Positions 28,320 to 43,211 are shown, counted from the stretch's first letter. The stretch is DNA of 64,000 nucleotides from Emiliania huxleyi CCMP1516 (GCF_000372725.1 NW_005201240.1:31683-95682); one strand, 5' to 3'. Program-made: numbers and translations. Notes: generated from the letters alone by a model not told the origin.

Positions 28320-29122
28320 CGTGTTTTTTTTGAGGTTAGCCTTCGATGTGATGAAACAAACGCAACGCGGAAATGGCATATCGCTCTCGGGCCCACAGAC
28401 ATCCCGCACACCCGCCGCCCCCGCGCGCGCCCCACCCCGGCCGGGAGAAAGGGGAGTGCGACAGTTTGGGGCGGAAAGTCGAGTATTTCGCACTCCATGT
28501 GCGAGAACGCAGAGAGAAATGAAAGCCGTCCGGCCCCCAAGTCCGGCTCACGCGCCCCGAGCTCACCGTCTACCGCACTGAACACTTTCGCCCCCTCGCT
28601 CCCAACCCATCCACCTCGCCTCGGGCCGCGCCGCGCGATCTCGGGCGATCTCGCGCTATCTCGGGCGATCTCGGGGCCGCGCCGCGCTATCTCGGGCGAT
28701 CTCGGAGCGTCGCTCGCGCGGCGGCACACCTGCTCAAAAAAGGAAGGGCCCGGTTGGAGCCACGGGGCTCACGTGCTCGCTCGGTGCGCCGCCTCACTCT
28801 GCGCCATTTTTGAGGCGTTGGCGAGGGCCGGTGAGGCGGCGCCCCGCGCGGCGCGTTCATCGCCCTCCACGCCGACCCCTGCGCGCACCGCTCATCTTGG
28901 CCCTCCTGGGGTTACTCTCGCGCTCGCGCAGGACCCGGGGGACTCCCTTCCCCCCACCTCCGACGGGTTAGGTCGGTTCTGCGCCCCTTGGCGCCTGTGC
29001 ATGTCCCGCGTGCCCGCTTTTTTTGAGCTGCCGGGTAGCCTTCGAGTTAGGAAACAAAGCAAGGACACGTATGGCATATCGCTCTCGGGCCCACAGACAT
29101 CCCGCACACCCGCCGCCCCCGC
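28320..29122. repeat. Duplicated about 105-bp element (repeat C)
   Basis: 28320-28424 and 29020-29122 share a T-run, GGTAGCCTTCGA-type sequence and a perfect 52-bp block ending the element (28373-28424 and 29071-29122, starting ATGGCATATCGCTCTCGGGC). Both copies point the same way. Between them, about 28630-28710, is a 10-bp ATCTCGGGCG tandem. The element lies just upstream of the CXXC gene start and may be a mobile or promoter-linked repeat. Confidence 0.8.
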
Positions 29123-29927
29123 TTTTTCCACGCCCCCGCCTCCCCCGGGGGCGCGGTGAACACGCTTTGCTGCGAAAAGGCGCTGCATGCAGTGGTGGTG
29201 GTGCGTGCCCGATTAATTACTCCGGGCACGAAGGGGGGGCGGTGCAGGTGACTCGTCCGTCAAGGGGCCGAGCTAGGGAGCGCGCTACGCATTGTGGAGA
29301 GAGAGACAGAGAGAGATTATCATTGTTGTGTATGACTGTATCGAATTGTGGTAAGTTGTACAGGTATATATTGTTGGCAAGTCAGGAGCTCAGGACACAG
29401 ACCTCACTCACATAAACGCACAACCCCGGTAGATTTTTCTCTAGTTGTGTGCAGATCGTACATATTGTTTGCGCCCGTTATATGACGGCTTTTTAGTTAA
29501 AGCCGTACGTGGCGGGTTATAGCGGATCAGGTTTCCGTTTCACAGCGGCGTATCACCCACTTCTGAGGTGCGGACCCATCGACCCAAGGAGACACGGCCG
29601 ACACAAAAATATATGGCCGAAATGCGCAATCTCGGGCTCGAGCTCTTCGCCCGATGCATGCTGCCTCGCGCCTCCGCGTCTCGCGCCTCCGCGCCCCATC
29701 TGACCAGCAATCTGACTCACTCTCTCCAGCCACAGTCGGCCCCGCGGCTCCGATCCGCCCGTCCCCGCCGCCCGCACCCCAGACAACATCACTCGGCCCC
29801 TCTCTGAGACAGCACACAATCGCACGCACGTTGATCATCTGTCGAGACTCGAGACTGGGCGCGACACGCGCCCTCCGGCGCCACGCCGACGCCGAGCCGA
29901 GGCAGAGCCGAGGCAGAGCCGTCGGCA
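29123..29927. other. Stretch beyond the beta-galactosidase 3' end
   Basis: Relatively AT-rich, with a GAGAGAGACAGAGAGAGA run near 29300. Positions 29888-29920 hold an 11-bp CCGAGGCAGAG tandem. No gene is seen. Confidence 0.35.
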
Positions 29928-34515
<4,588 letters not shown>

Positions 34516-34649
34516 TCGTGTTAAATACGTGAAGTTGTACGGCACACGTCGATACGACCAGCAGCTGGTAAGGCCGCCTCGGGTCGGCCAAGGGCGTCGG
34601 CCAAAGCACAAAAAGTAATTCTGCACCCAGACGCTGCTCAGAGGGGTGG

Positions 34650-34840
34650 TGTTGGAGAGTGTGAACTCAAACCTACTTCCTGACCGTAGCCTGACCGTCC
34701 TTGTGTAACCGTCTCATGTTTGGTTTGCCCTGCCGCGCACATTGTCATCGACTTGTATCCGACTTGGTGGTTGTGGTGATGTAGCGATGGTGTGGGTCTC
34801 TAGTGACCTATACAGCTCCTCCGTGTTCCGTCTCCTGACA
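34650..34840 (+). repeat. 5' LTR of the TRIM-like element
   Basis: 191 bp, TGTTGGAGAGTGTGAACTCA ... TCTCCTGACA, preceded by the GGTGG target-site duplication. Confidence 0.95.
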
Positions 34841-36085
34841 TGGTACCGACCGGTGAGTGCACGGAGTGAGCAGTGCGGCACTGAGGCCGACATGAGAGCT
34901 GGTGCGGCACACAAGCGAGATGTGTTGCCGCACAGCATTTCCGGCTTACGCTCGATACGTTGGCTGGCACCATGGGCACCTGCGCGAGCCGTGGTGATTG
35001 GCTGGGCACAGAGGCTCGGCGCACGGTGGCACAGCGGCCGCCAACTGCTCGGCACGGAGGCTGAGCAGAATGAGTACAACCGCAACATCAACTTGGGTGC
35101 TTGCGGATCTTCTGCGACAGAGCGCATCTCCGCCAGCACTGCGGCTGTGTGGACACGAGTATCCCCTCTTGCTTCTCCTTACCGGTCCGTTCTCCTCGCC
35201 TACGGACCACCATCGCAGCTGCTGCCTCCGCTACCAGCTCTCGGGCTGCTGCAACGGCAGTTACCGCAAAGATCTCGCACCGAATGTGGACCCTGCCTTT
35301 CGCCGCCGCTACTTCCGACGTCGCCACTCGACACGACCGGAGCTGTACGCGATGAACACGCGACGATCGACACGCCCTCTCTGCCTTGTGTGGCGATTAC
35401 CACGTCGTGGGGGAGTGTTGGGCATCTGTTCGATGTGGCAATGCCACTCTACCTCATTGCTGTCTCTTCCTCGTCTCGCCTCCTCGCGCTAGCCCGTCCC
35501 GCTGTCCAACGCCTCTGGCAAGAAGTCCAATGCGCCTCTACGAGCGCCTCTGCCGTCTGGACGTCTGAGACTGAGCCTGCCATCTCCGACGTCGGCGGCC
35601 CGTGGCGCAACATCAACGTTCGGGGCATTGAAGATCGTCCTCACGTCCCTGATGCGCTCATCCGCGTCAACGCGGCGAGGCCTCCCAACGGCCCAATCGC
35701 CGCGCCGCAAGGGGGCGCCCCCGCTGCCGCTCCCGCGCCCGCCGCGCCTGCCGCGCCCGCTCAAGCCGCTGCCCCGCGACGCTCAGCCCGGATTGCAGCT
35801 CGCGGCGCGCCATGACCGAGCTCCACAACGAGCTCCTGTTCATTATCTCCCCTTTCTCTCTCTCCGCCCACTCGGCCGCGCTTTGACCCCTTCACTGGAT
35901 CATCTTAGCGCGCAAGTCTTGCCAACAAGCAAGACCATCCTTCGCGAAGACGCAAGGTTGGACGCTTAGCCAGCCCCGCGAGACGCCGGCGGGTAACCGG
36001 CATACCTACGCTCAGACACATTCACACTCTGCTGTTGTTGTCTGCCGCATCCTCATTCATGAAGACTGCGGAGACAATGGGGGAG

Positions 36086-36276
36086 TGTTGGAGAGTGTGA
36101 ACTCAAACCTACTTCCTGACCGTAGCCTGACCGTCCTTGTGTAACCGTCTCATGTTTGGTTTGCCCTGCCGCGCACATTGTCATCGACTTGTATCCGACT
36201 TGGTGGTTGTGGTGATGTAGCGATGGTGTGGGTCTCTAGTGACCTATACAGCTCCTCCGTGTTCCGTCTCCTGACA
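36086..36276 (+). repeat. 3' LTR of the TRIM-like element
   Basis: 191 bp, matching the 5' LTR at every position I compared, followed by GGTGG at 36277-36281. Confidence 0.95.
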
Positions 36277-36281
36277 GGTGG

Positions 36282-36570
36282 TTGACGGGTTGAGGGTTGA
36301 GGCCCCCCCTCAACCATCTGGTTGACGGTTGAGACCCCCCGTCAACCCTTTAGTTGGGGGTTGAGGCCTCCGGGGCGTATTCACAGGCTCGCGCGTGATC
36401 ACAAGATTGGAACAGCCCTGCCGCCAAAAATCGCTTCGCCTGCGGCGCGCTCTTGCGGTCCTCGTACCTTGAGCCGGGTGCACCCGGACCCACCCGGAGG
36501 GGCCCGGGAAGGGTCTAGCGGCCCTCCAGCGGCCCCCAACGCCCCCCCGCGGCCCTGTTTTGGTAGTGTA
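36282..36570. repeat. Palindromic GGTTGAGG/CCTCAACC cluster
   Basis: From 36282 to about 36373, GGTTGAGG- and GGTTGACGG-type words alternate with their complements (CCTCAACC, CCGTCAACCC), so the strand can fold into several hairpins. Up to 36570 nothing else is recognised. Confidence 0.6.
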
Positions 36571-37815
36571 TCACACATATGTTGTGTCACTATCATACCC
36601 ACGACCCAGGGTACCCGAGCGCTCCCGAGCAGCTATAAGGTCGAGCCGCTGGAATGCCTCCTCCAGTGGCACCCAGTCGCGCTCGAGGTACGGGAGGAGC
36701 ATATCATACAGTTTCACTGCCCGAGCCTGCAGCTTGGCACACTCGTGGCACTTGTCCTCGTGGGCGAGCTGAATCCCGTAAACGTTCCGCATATCATCGA
36801 ATTGCGCCTCGTTCAGGCCGGCGTCGATCATCCGACGGGTCACCCGACGTTCGAAGACGCTTTCCCGATCGCTGTCCGAAGACGCGTCGTCGGGACGGGA
36901 GTCGCTGGCCGGCAGGTCCTCGACCGCCGGCTCCTCCTCGACCGCGGGCTCCTCTGGCGTGGGCACGTCCTGCAACGTTTCTGGAACGACAGCGAGAAGC
37001 GCCTCCGCGCCCGCCTGCCGCCGCTTGCACTTGCCCAACTCCTTGTCCACGCCGCTCGCGTGCGTCTCGAGCCGCTTGCCGTACACGACCGCCTGCTCGA
37101 GTCGCGCGCCCGCCAGCTCGCCGCGTAGGTCCCACACAAGGTACGCCAGCGCAGCCTTCTTCAGGTTCTTTATCTGGAGAGCCATCAGCGCGCCGCGCCG
37201 CTGCGACGAAAAGAGCGTGTTTACGGCAGCTTTCGCGGCGATGATGATGCCGTTGGTGACCTCGCCGACGATGCTGACCTCGTTGGAGGGTGCGGGGACG
37301 GGTTGGTTGCCGAGGAGCATGGTCTCGAGGCGATTTAAGAGCGCGGTGGGCTCCAAGGCGAGCTGCGCCGAACTGGAGCGAGTCGGCCGCGCCCGAATTG
37401 CTGGCACCGCATCGGCGCCGGTCGAGTCCGACACGACCGCGGTCTTCTCCACCGGCTCGAGGTTCGCCATCCGCGGCGCTGCACCGCGGATTCGAACGGC
37501 TGCTCGCTCCTGCTCGGCGGCTGGCCTGTCAGCACGGCGCTTCGAGAGGGCGGTCGCCGTCGGTGCACGTTGACTATCATGGCGAGCGAGCAGCCCCGCA
37601 GTGAGTGGATGCAGCCCACCGGAGGTACTGTCTGAGGTGGGGCCCGGCGCGTGAGGCTCGTCGGCGTCCGCCATCACCGCCTGCGGCCACTGCAGAGTCG
37701 GCCAAACCAGGCTTGATTTTGGCCATTTTGGCACGGACCCTTGCGGACTCTTCACAGCTGGGTCCCGGTGCACCCGGAGCGCAATCCATAAGTAGGAGAC
37801 GCTCACTGTCGCCAT
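36571..37815 (-). CDS. Hypothetical protein with acidic middle and helical segments
   Basis: An open frame of 414 codons; Met48 (MADADEPHAPGP, 37674) is the more natural start. Features seen are a helical segment VSIVGEVTNGIIIAAKAAVN with LFSSQRRGALMAL, a coiled part LEQAVVYGKRLETHASGVDK, an acidic stretch EEPAVEEEPAVEDLPASD, a CHEC motif near the C-terminus, and the end GRGYDSDTTYV. I do not recognise a family. A gag-like protein of a retroelement or a host structural protein are both possible. It is about 300 bp from the LTR element but is not inside it. Confidence 0.45.
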   Translation of the reverse strand: MATVSVSYLWIALRVHRDPAVKSPQGSVPKWPKSSLVWPTLQWPQAVMADADEPHAPGPTSDSTSGGLHPLTAGLLARHDSQRAPTATALSKRRADRPAAEQERAAVRIRGAAPRMANLEPVEKTAVVSDSTGADAVPAIRARPTRSSSAQLALEPTALLNRLETMLLGNQPVPAPSNEVSIVGEVTNGIIIAAKAAVNTLFSSQRRGALMALQIKNLKKAALAYLVWDLRGELAGARLEQAVVYGKRLETHASGVDKELGKCKRRQAGAEALLAVVPETLQDVPTPEEPAVEEEPAVEDLPASDSRPDDASSDSDRESVFERRVTRRMIDAGLNEAQFDDMRNVYGIQLAHEDKCHECAKLQARAVKLYDMLLPYLERDWVPLEEAFQRLDLIAARERSGTLGRGYDSDTTYV

Positions 37816-39358
37816 TCAGGCGCCTGATCCTTCAGCAAAGCGATGGCCTACCAGGTACGAGTTCAGATGCGCGCCCGGCAGAAGACGCTTGTGATGCCGC
37901 ATGCATGCAGTGGAATGCGCACAGAGAACGGACGGCAAGAGAAGGCAAGGGAAGGAAGATAAACGGCTGGTGAAGCTCAGCTCACGGCGTAGTATTGCGG
38001 TCACTAACCATTCACGGCAAGAGTCACGGTGAATGCTGCCGCATAAAAGCAACAGAGTCGCGGTTGGCGCGATGGTCTTGTCGCGGTTATATAACGACTT
38101 GACGTTGCACACCGCCATAGACGCAGTATCTGTTTGGCGAGCCTCAAGCAGCGAAAGCAGGCGCGAGAAATTAATGTCAATCCTGAGATCTCAATTTTGG
38201 CGCTAGTTTCGTTTTCTGGTACATCATGACGACTTGGGTCTCATGTAGCTCTCGACGGCTCTTCGACGGCTCTTTCTGGTTGGATCAGACAGTGCTATCA
38301 GTCAACAACACAATGCCGAGAGCAGGGCGGCCTTCGAGCAGGGCGGCCTTCGAGGCAACTAAGTTCCTGCTGCATTTTTCATCGTACAACTTGATGGCGG
38401 GCATGCCTAGGCTGGCCGGTTCTTTTCGCGGTATCCGCGGCGGGATATGGCGGGATATGGCGGGATACCGGGAGATACCGGGAGATACCAGGAGATGCAC
38501 GTGGATATGATGAGATACGGAGCCCCCACGATGTGTTCACGACAACGTCAGTGAAGCGTGAAACCGCAAATCGGACGGGAAAGGGCCTTCGCGCTTCGAC
38601 CGGCCGTGATCTGCCGTGATCTGCTGAGCGCTCGATTCCCATGACTGGCGAGAGCTCGTCGTCATCGATGCAGCACAAAAAGTAATTCCGACCCACAGAT
38701 GCATAAGAGCAAATCCGTTGGTTTTCTTTTTTCTTTTCATATGTTGCGTTCTTTCTTTCTTTCTACCCGCCTTGACTTCTTTTTCCGTCGCGTGTGTATA
38801 CTGTCTGAGAGAGAGGCTAGTGCCATTTCACTCTGACACGCTAATCTTGAAAACGTCCAACGGAGCTCCGTGTTGCTCCCAGCGCCCTCCCCCGCGCTTC
38901 CTGCGGCCATGGCCGATGATCCTAGGAAAAGAGGTCATCTGGCTACCGCGAGAGCGACCCAACTCGTCGACATCGTCCGATGATGGTGCCTCAAAGTCAG
39001 CCTTCGGAGGCTATCGTGGGGTGGAGCCGGCAGTAGCCGTGACATGTGGTTCCACCACCCCTCATAGGCTTTGCCTCTGACCGCCACCGTTCCCAGGCTG
39101 CCTACTGGGATGGAAAGGAAGGCTCGGCGAGCGTATAGAAGCGTGCTCGACCTCGTCGTGGCAACCTGCACGGCAGCGCTGGCAGGCGCGATGAGCGTCG
39201 TGCCACCTGACCCGAGACAGGTCGCAGGCGTCGTACCGAGCGCGTCGAGACCGTGTCCTGATGTGGTCTGCACGGGTGAGTCACGTCGGCGTCAAAGGAG
39301 CGACGTGTGACCTGTCAGAGCTTGATCTCCGATCTCAGCGGCGTCGAGTCGTCTCCGG
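37816..39358. other. Long intergenic stretch with 10-bp tandem repeat
   Basis: Lower GC than the genes. Positions about 38436-38500 are a GGGATATGGC / GGGAGATACC tandem with a 10-bp period, the same motif class that fills introns elsewhere. A 15-bp phrase GCACAAAAAGTAATT near 38673 also occurs near 34604, which hints at another dispersed element. No gene is seen. Confidence 0.4.
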
Positions 39359-39512
39359 CGCGCAACAAATGTACCTCCCCAGGACGCGCAGAGGCAGCTG
39401 CGACCCCGCCGAGTAGACGGCGGCACACCGCGCCACCTGCTGTGTGCCGCCGTCTACTCGGCGAGGTCGCAGCTTCCACTGGAAGGCACCGAGAGGTACA
39501 TTTTTCGCGCAA
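39359..39512. repeat. Foldback element with 32-bp arms
   Basis: The arm at 39397-39428 (GCTGCGACCCCGCCGAGTAG...) is mirrored at 39442-39473 around a 13-base loop with one mismatch zone, and outer matches (AACAAATGTACCTC on the left, GAGGTACATTTTT on the right) extend the symmetry to about 150 bp. It is a MITE-like or foldback element, or a strong cruciform. Confidence 0.8.
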
Positions 39513-39750
39513 TGGTCAAAATCAAGGTTTTGTAACCTGTTTTGTAACGCGGGCTGTGCCACAGTGAAATGGCACTAGCCAGAACGTGTCGGTACTAACA
39601 CCAAAAAACTACTATGTCTTGCAGTGAAAAGTAATCCGAGCCGGCCCGCGGCCGCAATCTCAACGTTTCTAAACAGCACGTAGCCCGCAAGGCTCGAGCC
39701 GCAAGGTCACGCTACGCGCGTACGGGCAGCGCCTGCGCAGCAATGCCTCT
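39513..39750. other. Short gap, no gene seen
   Basis: No recognised feature between the foldback element and the end of the next gene. Confidence 0.3.
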
Positions 39751-40734
39751 TTACTGCGCCATGCGCTCGAGCGCAACGCAAGCCGGCTCCGCGTCGCGCA
39801 CTGACTGCGCCATCCACTCGGCCGTGCTCGAGCCCGCCCCAGAGCAACCCCACCGCATCACGACGGACGACATCAGATGCACGAAGCTGCGGACCGACCT
39901 GCACGCGGCAGACCGCGCCTCAAGCGGAGCATCGTTCACCGAGGCGCGCACGCGCTCCGTCAGCGCCATCACCGCCGGACGCCACCACTCCTGCACATGC
40001 GCCTGGAGGTCCGACCCGCCTCCCCCAAGCCCCCCCTTCCGCTTGCCCGACTTGAAGACTGCGGCGTACGTCCATCCGCGCGCGTCGATGCCGAAGAGGT
40101 GCCCAAAGGGACAGCGCGCCTCCGTCGCAGCGAGGTCGGCAAGGCGTACAAGCCACTGCAGCATCTCGTCCAGCTGCTCAGTCGAAAAGTGGCGGCCGTT
40201 GTCCGTCACGAGGCTGCCGAATGTGACGATTGGGCCGAGCGCGAGCAGGTACGCCGCCCGCCACGTGGTCGTGGGCAGCTGCGACGGGAGCGCTACATGG
40301 CGCCGGAGGCCGCAGCGCTTCACCAAGAGGCCGCGCCACAGCTCGCTCTGCTCAGGCGCATCAATGCTTCGCCGCCACTCTTGGCACACCTCCCGCGACC
40401 TGAAGAGTTGGCGCGCGTCGCTGCAGTGGCCGTGCACGTGGAATATCAGGTCGGTCACGAGCAGGAGGGCGGGTGAGGACTGCACGTCTGGATTGGAGCG
40501 CGCAGCTTCGTTCATGAGTTCTGAGTCGCTCGCAGCGCGCGCCGGACAATTTTTGGGGGCGCGCCGCCAGGCGCGTCCCCACTTTTGTATCACAGCTGCG
40601 AGGGCCAACCAAGGGATTCGGCGCGTCAAGTTAACTTGACCGCTCGTTCGGGCTTTGGGCCGCAGGCCGGCGCGCAGCGCCACGCCGCCAGGCGTCCGCC
40701 GGAGGCCCGCCGGAGGCTCTTCCTGCGGCCACAT
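39751..40734 (-). CDS. Hypothetical protein, F-box-like
   Basis: 327 residues, one exon. Near residues 90-140 the segment LLLVTDLIFHVHGHCSDARQ, SREVCQEWRRS, LWRGLLVKRCG resembles an F-box-type helix bundle (variable leucines, then VCxxWR and LW), which in known proteins binds Skp1 in ubiquitin ligases. The rest (TFGSLVTDNGRHFSTEQLDE, CPFGHLFGIDARGWTYAAVF) matches no family I know. The match is weak; the reading frame itself looks real from its codon pattern and length. Confidence 0.5.
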   Translation of the reverse strand: MWPQEEPPAGLRRTPGGVALRAGLRPKARTSGQVNLTRRIPWLALAAVIQKWGRAWRRAPKNCPARAASDSELMNEAARSNPDVQSSPALLLVTDLIFHVHGHCSDARQLFRSREVCQEWRRSIDAPEQSELWRGLLVKRCGLRRHVALPSQLPTTTWRAAYLLALGPIVTFGSLVTDNGRHFSTEQLDEMLQWLVRLADLAATEARCPFGHLFGIDARGWTYAAVFKSGKRKGGLGGGGSDLQAHVQEWWRPAVMALTERVRASVNDAPLEARSAACRSVRSFVHLMSSVVMRWGCSGAGSSTAEWMAQSVRDAEPACVALERMAQ

Positions 40735-40836
40735 TCTGGCAAGATTCCGCCGCGCTCAGGCGCCCAGAGGATGCGTGCGCTGCGCTCAAACGTCGCGATT
40801 TGGCAATAGGCGCTCGAGCCGGCGCACAGCGGACGG

Positions 40837-41604
40837 GTGCGCCGCGCAGGGGGGGTCGGAGGGGTGCGAGAGGGGGCGTGGGTCAGGCGCGCACCGGCCG
40901 GCTCCGGGAGCGGCCGTCACGTCGAGGAGGGGGGCTGTCGGCGGCTCGAGCGGCGAGGCGTGCCACTCTGCTTCGCCGCCGACAGCCCCTCTTCCGAGCC
41001 GGCGCGTGGCGACGAGCCGCGGCCAGTGTCGCTGGTTCCTTTGGCGGCGCAGCGTTTATCCCCCCCACCCGCGCCCGCCCGCCCGACCGCCCGCCCGCCC
41101 TCAGGCCTTGCCCCTTCGCAGGCGCGGGAGCGCTCGCCGGCGAGCACCTCCTACCTCTCCTCGCCCGGCTGCTCCCTTGCCCCGTCGCCCGCCGCGCCCT
41201 CGCCCGGCCTCAAGAGCTTGGCGGCCTTTGTCCGCCAGCTCAAGGCGTGGGACGAGGCGTGCGCCGACGGCCGCTCGTCGTGCTGGTTCGAGACGGAGGG
41301 CGACCTCCCGCGGCTGGCCGGGGAGGCGCTGCTGGCCGAGGCGGCCGCGACGGGCGCGAGGCGGATCGCCTTTGACGCCGTCGCGGCGCGTCTCGAGGCG
41401 ACCGCGGCGCCGCCGCCGCCTCTCGGCACCGCCTTGGCCGCGTGGCCCACGGGATGGGGCATCGAGGAGGGCAACTTCTGCGGGCTGGCGCACTGGGCTG
41501 TGGAGGTGTGGCACGCGGCCGGGTCGGTCGACGCGAGCCGGTGGCAGGTCGAGGCTGACGGAGGGCGCCTCTTCTTTGTGCGGGTCGCGGAAAAGGCCGC
41601 ATAA
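40837..41604 (+). CDS. Hypothetical protein, last exon well supported
   Basis: The final exon, starting after an AG near 41120, reads SPGLKSLAAFVRQLKAWDEA and ends GIEEGNFCGLAHWAVEVWHA, WQVEADGGRLFFVRVAEKAA, stop at 41604. Codons end in G/C nearly always. The upstream part of the frame (40837-41119) is repeat-like and contains a hairpin (GGGGGCTGTCGGCGGC / GCCGCCGACAGCCCC near 40930 and 40977), so the true first exon is uncertain. No known family is recognised. Confidence 0.45.
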   Translation: MRRAGGVGGVREGAWVRRAPAGSGSGRHVEEGGCRRLERRGVPLCFAADSPSSEPARGDEPRPVSLVPLAAQRLSPPPAPARPTARPPSGLAPSQARERSPASTSYLSSPGCSLAPSPAAPSPGLKSLAAFVRQLKAWDEACADGRSSCWFETEGDLPRLAGEALLAEAAATGARRIAFDAVAARLEATAAPPPPLGTALAAWPTGWGIEEGNFCGLAHWAVEVWHAAGSVDASRWQVEADGGRLFFVRVAEKAA

Positions 41605-41930
41605 TCGCGCTCTCCGCCGAGGCCCGCCTCGGCGACGGCGCTCGCCGCGCCGCAGCAGCAGTAGCAGCAGCAGCAGCAGCACGTGATTCTTGACACATGA
41701 TTACACTACACAGTCCTCCCTTCGGTTGTCGTTTCGACCCTGTTTTTTTCTTCTATCGCAGCGCACTCGCATCTGTGAGCCTAGCGCAGCGCGAACTCGC
41801 CGTCTGAGCCTAGCGCAGCGCGAACTCGCTCTGAGCCTAGCGCAGCGCCTCGGAAAACACCATTTTGGCTCGCCAACAAGCCCTCCGCGCCCCCACACCG
41901 TTAGGATAATACTTTTTTTTTGTGGTGTTG
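41605..41930. repeat. 3' flank with GCA microsatellite and 26-bp repeats
   Basis: 41653-41681 is a (GCA)n run. 41778-41848 holds three copies of GAGCCTAGCGCAGCGCGAAC-type units about 26-28 bp apart. No gene is seen. Confidence 0.6.
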
Positions 41931-41931
41931 G

Positions 41932-42490
41932 GATACCCATCACTGAGCCGACAATGCTACGGGTAGCCCCAGGGTGGCGCCCACCCCCATGCCCTCGGGC
42001 ACTTGCCTGCGCCCTCGCGCACTAGCCCACGCCCTGCCCCGCAAGATCTCACTCCATCCCGGCCTGTGGCATACCTCGGCACCCCCTTGCACGGAATCTG
42101 AGCGTGAGGGAATCTGAGTGTGAGGGAATCTGAGCGTGAGGGAACCTGGGCAGTGCCGCGTAGTGCGGCGTGCGCGGACGTGCGCGGACGTGCGCGGACG
42201 TGCGCGGGCGTGCGCGGGCGTGCGCGGGCGTGCGCGGGCGTGCGCGGGGCGTGCGCGCACGTGCGCGCACGTGCGCGCACGTGCGCGGGCGTAGTGCCGC
42301 GTGCGCGCACGTGCGCGGGCGTGCGCGCGCGTGCGCGGCGTGCGCGGGCGTGCGCGCGCGTGCGCGGCGTGCGCGGGCGTGCGCGCGCGTGCGCGGCGTG
42401 CGCGGGCAGGGCGCAGGCAAGTGCCTGAGGGTATGGGGGTGGGCGCCACCCTGGGGCTACCCATAGCATCGTCGGCTCAGTGATGGGTAT
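41932..42490. mobile_element. Foldback DNA element: 83-bp inverted repeats around Z-DNA-like satellite
   Basis: The left arm, about 41932-42015 (GGATACCCATCACTGAGCCG...), returns inverted at about 42408-42490 with four to five mismatches. Between them, 42160-42410, is a tandem array of 10-mers GTGCGCGGGC, GTGCGCGGAC and GTGCGCGCAC. This long alternating purine-pyrimidine track is prone to left-handed DNA. No transposase is present, so it would be a non-autonomous element. The flanking target duplication is not clear. Confidence 0.85.
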
Positions 42491-42790
42491 CCTTGTGTGT
42501 GCCAGTCCCGCCAGTCCGCGCCCTTGTCGTGCCAGCGTGCTGGAGAGATCGGGGGGCGCGGTAGAGCGATTCACAGCTTGACGGCGGTTCCGCCTCTCCC
42601 GAGCTGACCCGAGCTGACCCGAGCTGACCTCAGAGTAGGCCGACAGCTCGACGACAGTCCGTGTCCGCGACTCGGCGGGCGATGAGTGGCGCGACTTGGT
42701 CAATTTCCCGTACGGCGAGGAGGGCAACATGGTCGAGTTTGCAGGCACGGTTTCTTCTTTCAAGTCGGTGCTCGCCCTCTCGACGCTCGG

Positions 42791-42881
42791 CCGCGAGACG
42801 CAGGCGCTGGTGCGACGATATCTCCCCATCTCTCCCCGAATCCCCCCATATCTCCCCCCGCGAGACGCAGGCGCTGGTGCG
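42791..42881 (+). repeat. 67-bp intron with perfect 24-bp flanking repeat
   Basis: 42791-42814 and 42858-42881 are identical (CCGCGAGACGCAGGCGCTGG...). The GC...AG intron is 42804-42870; its core is a GATATCTCCCC-type repeat. Joining gives ETQALVRLDATTG. Confidence 0.92.
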
Positions 42882-42975
42882 GCTGGACGCGACGACGGGC
42901 GCGGAGCTCGAGACGATTGCCTACGACCCTAAAAGCAACACGGCGGGCATTCTTCTCGACGACGACACCAAGGAG

Positions 42976-43211
42976 GTGCGCGGGGCGGGCCGAGAGTGCC
43001 CGAGAGCAGCCGAGAGGCAGCCGAGACCAGCCGAGACCAGCCGAGGCCGCCGTGATCAGCCGAGATCCGCCGAGATCAGCCGAGATCAGCCGAGATCAGC
43101 CGAGATCAGCCGAGATCAGCCGCATCCTCTCCTCCACCAAAGAGGTGCGATGAGGCGGACGACGAGACAAGCCTCCCCTCCCTCCGCCGCCTCCCTCTCC
43201 GCCTCTGCAAG
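42976..43211 (+). repeat. 236-bp intron filled with GATCAGCCGA satellite
   Basis: GT...AG intron. GGTGCGCG begins the intron and also the next exon, and AGAGGTGCGATGAGG near 43141 is a third related copy, as if one intron had inserted in another. The middle (about 43008-43125) is a tandem array of GAGATCAGCC 10-mers, the same unit as in the bestrophin intron. Confidence 0.85.

Larger units (their letters stand above)
34650..36276 (+). mobile_element. Small LTR retrotransposon (TRIM-like, copia-like), very recent
   Basis: Two LTRs of 191 bp (34650-34840 and 36086-36276) look identical by eye; both begin TG and end CA. A 5-bp target-site duplication GGTGG flanks the element (34645-34649 and 36277-36281). 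Right after the left LTR, TGGTACCGACCGG fits a tRNA primer-binding site; right before the right LTR, ACAATGGGGGAG fits a polypurine tract. The 1.25-kb interior has one weak frame to 35815 ending in PRRSARIAARGAP, but no protease, integrase or reverse transcriptase, so it must borrow enzymes from another element. The lack of LTR differences implies a recent insertion. Orientation follows the primer site. Confidence 0.95.

Noticed and set aside
35088-35815. Interior of the LTR element as a complete gag-pol
   Set aside because: No protease, integrase, reverse transcriptase or RNase H motif is present in any frame; only a weak tail like PRRSARIA remains.
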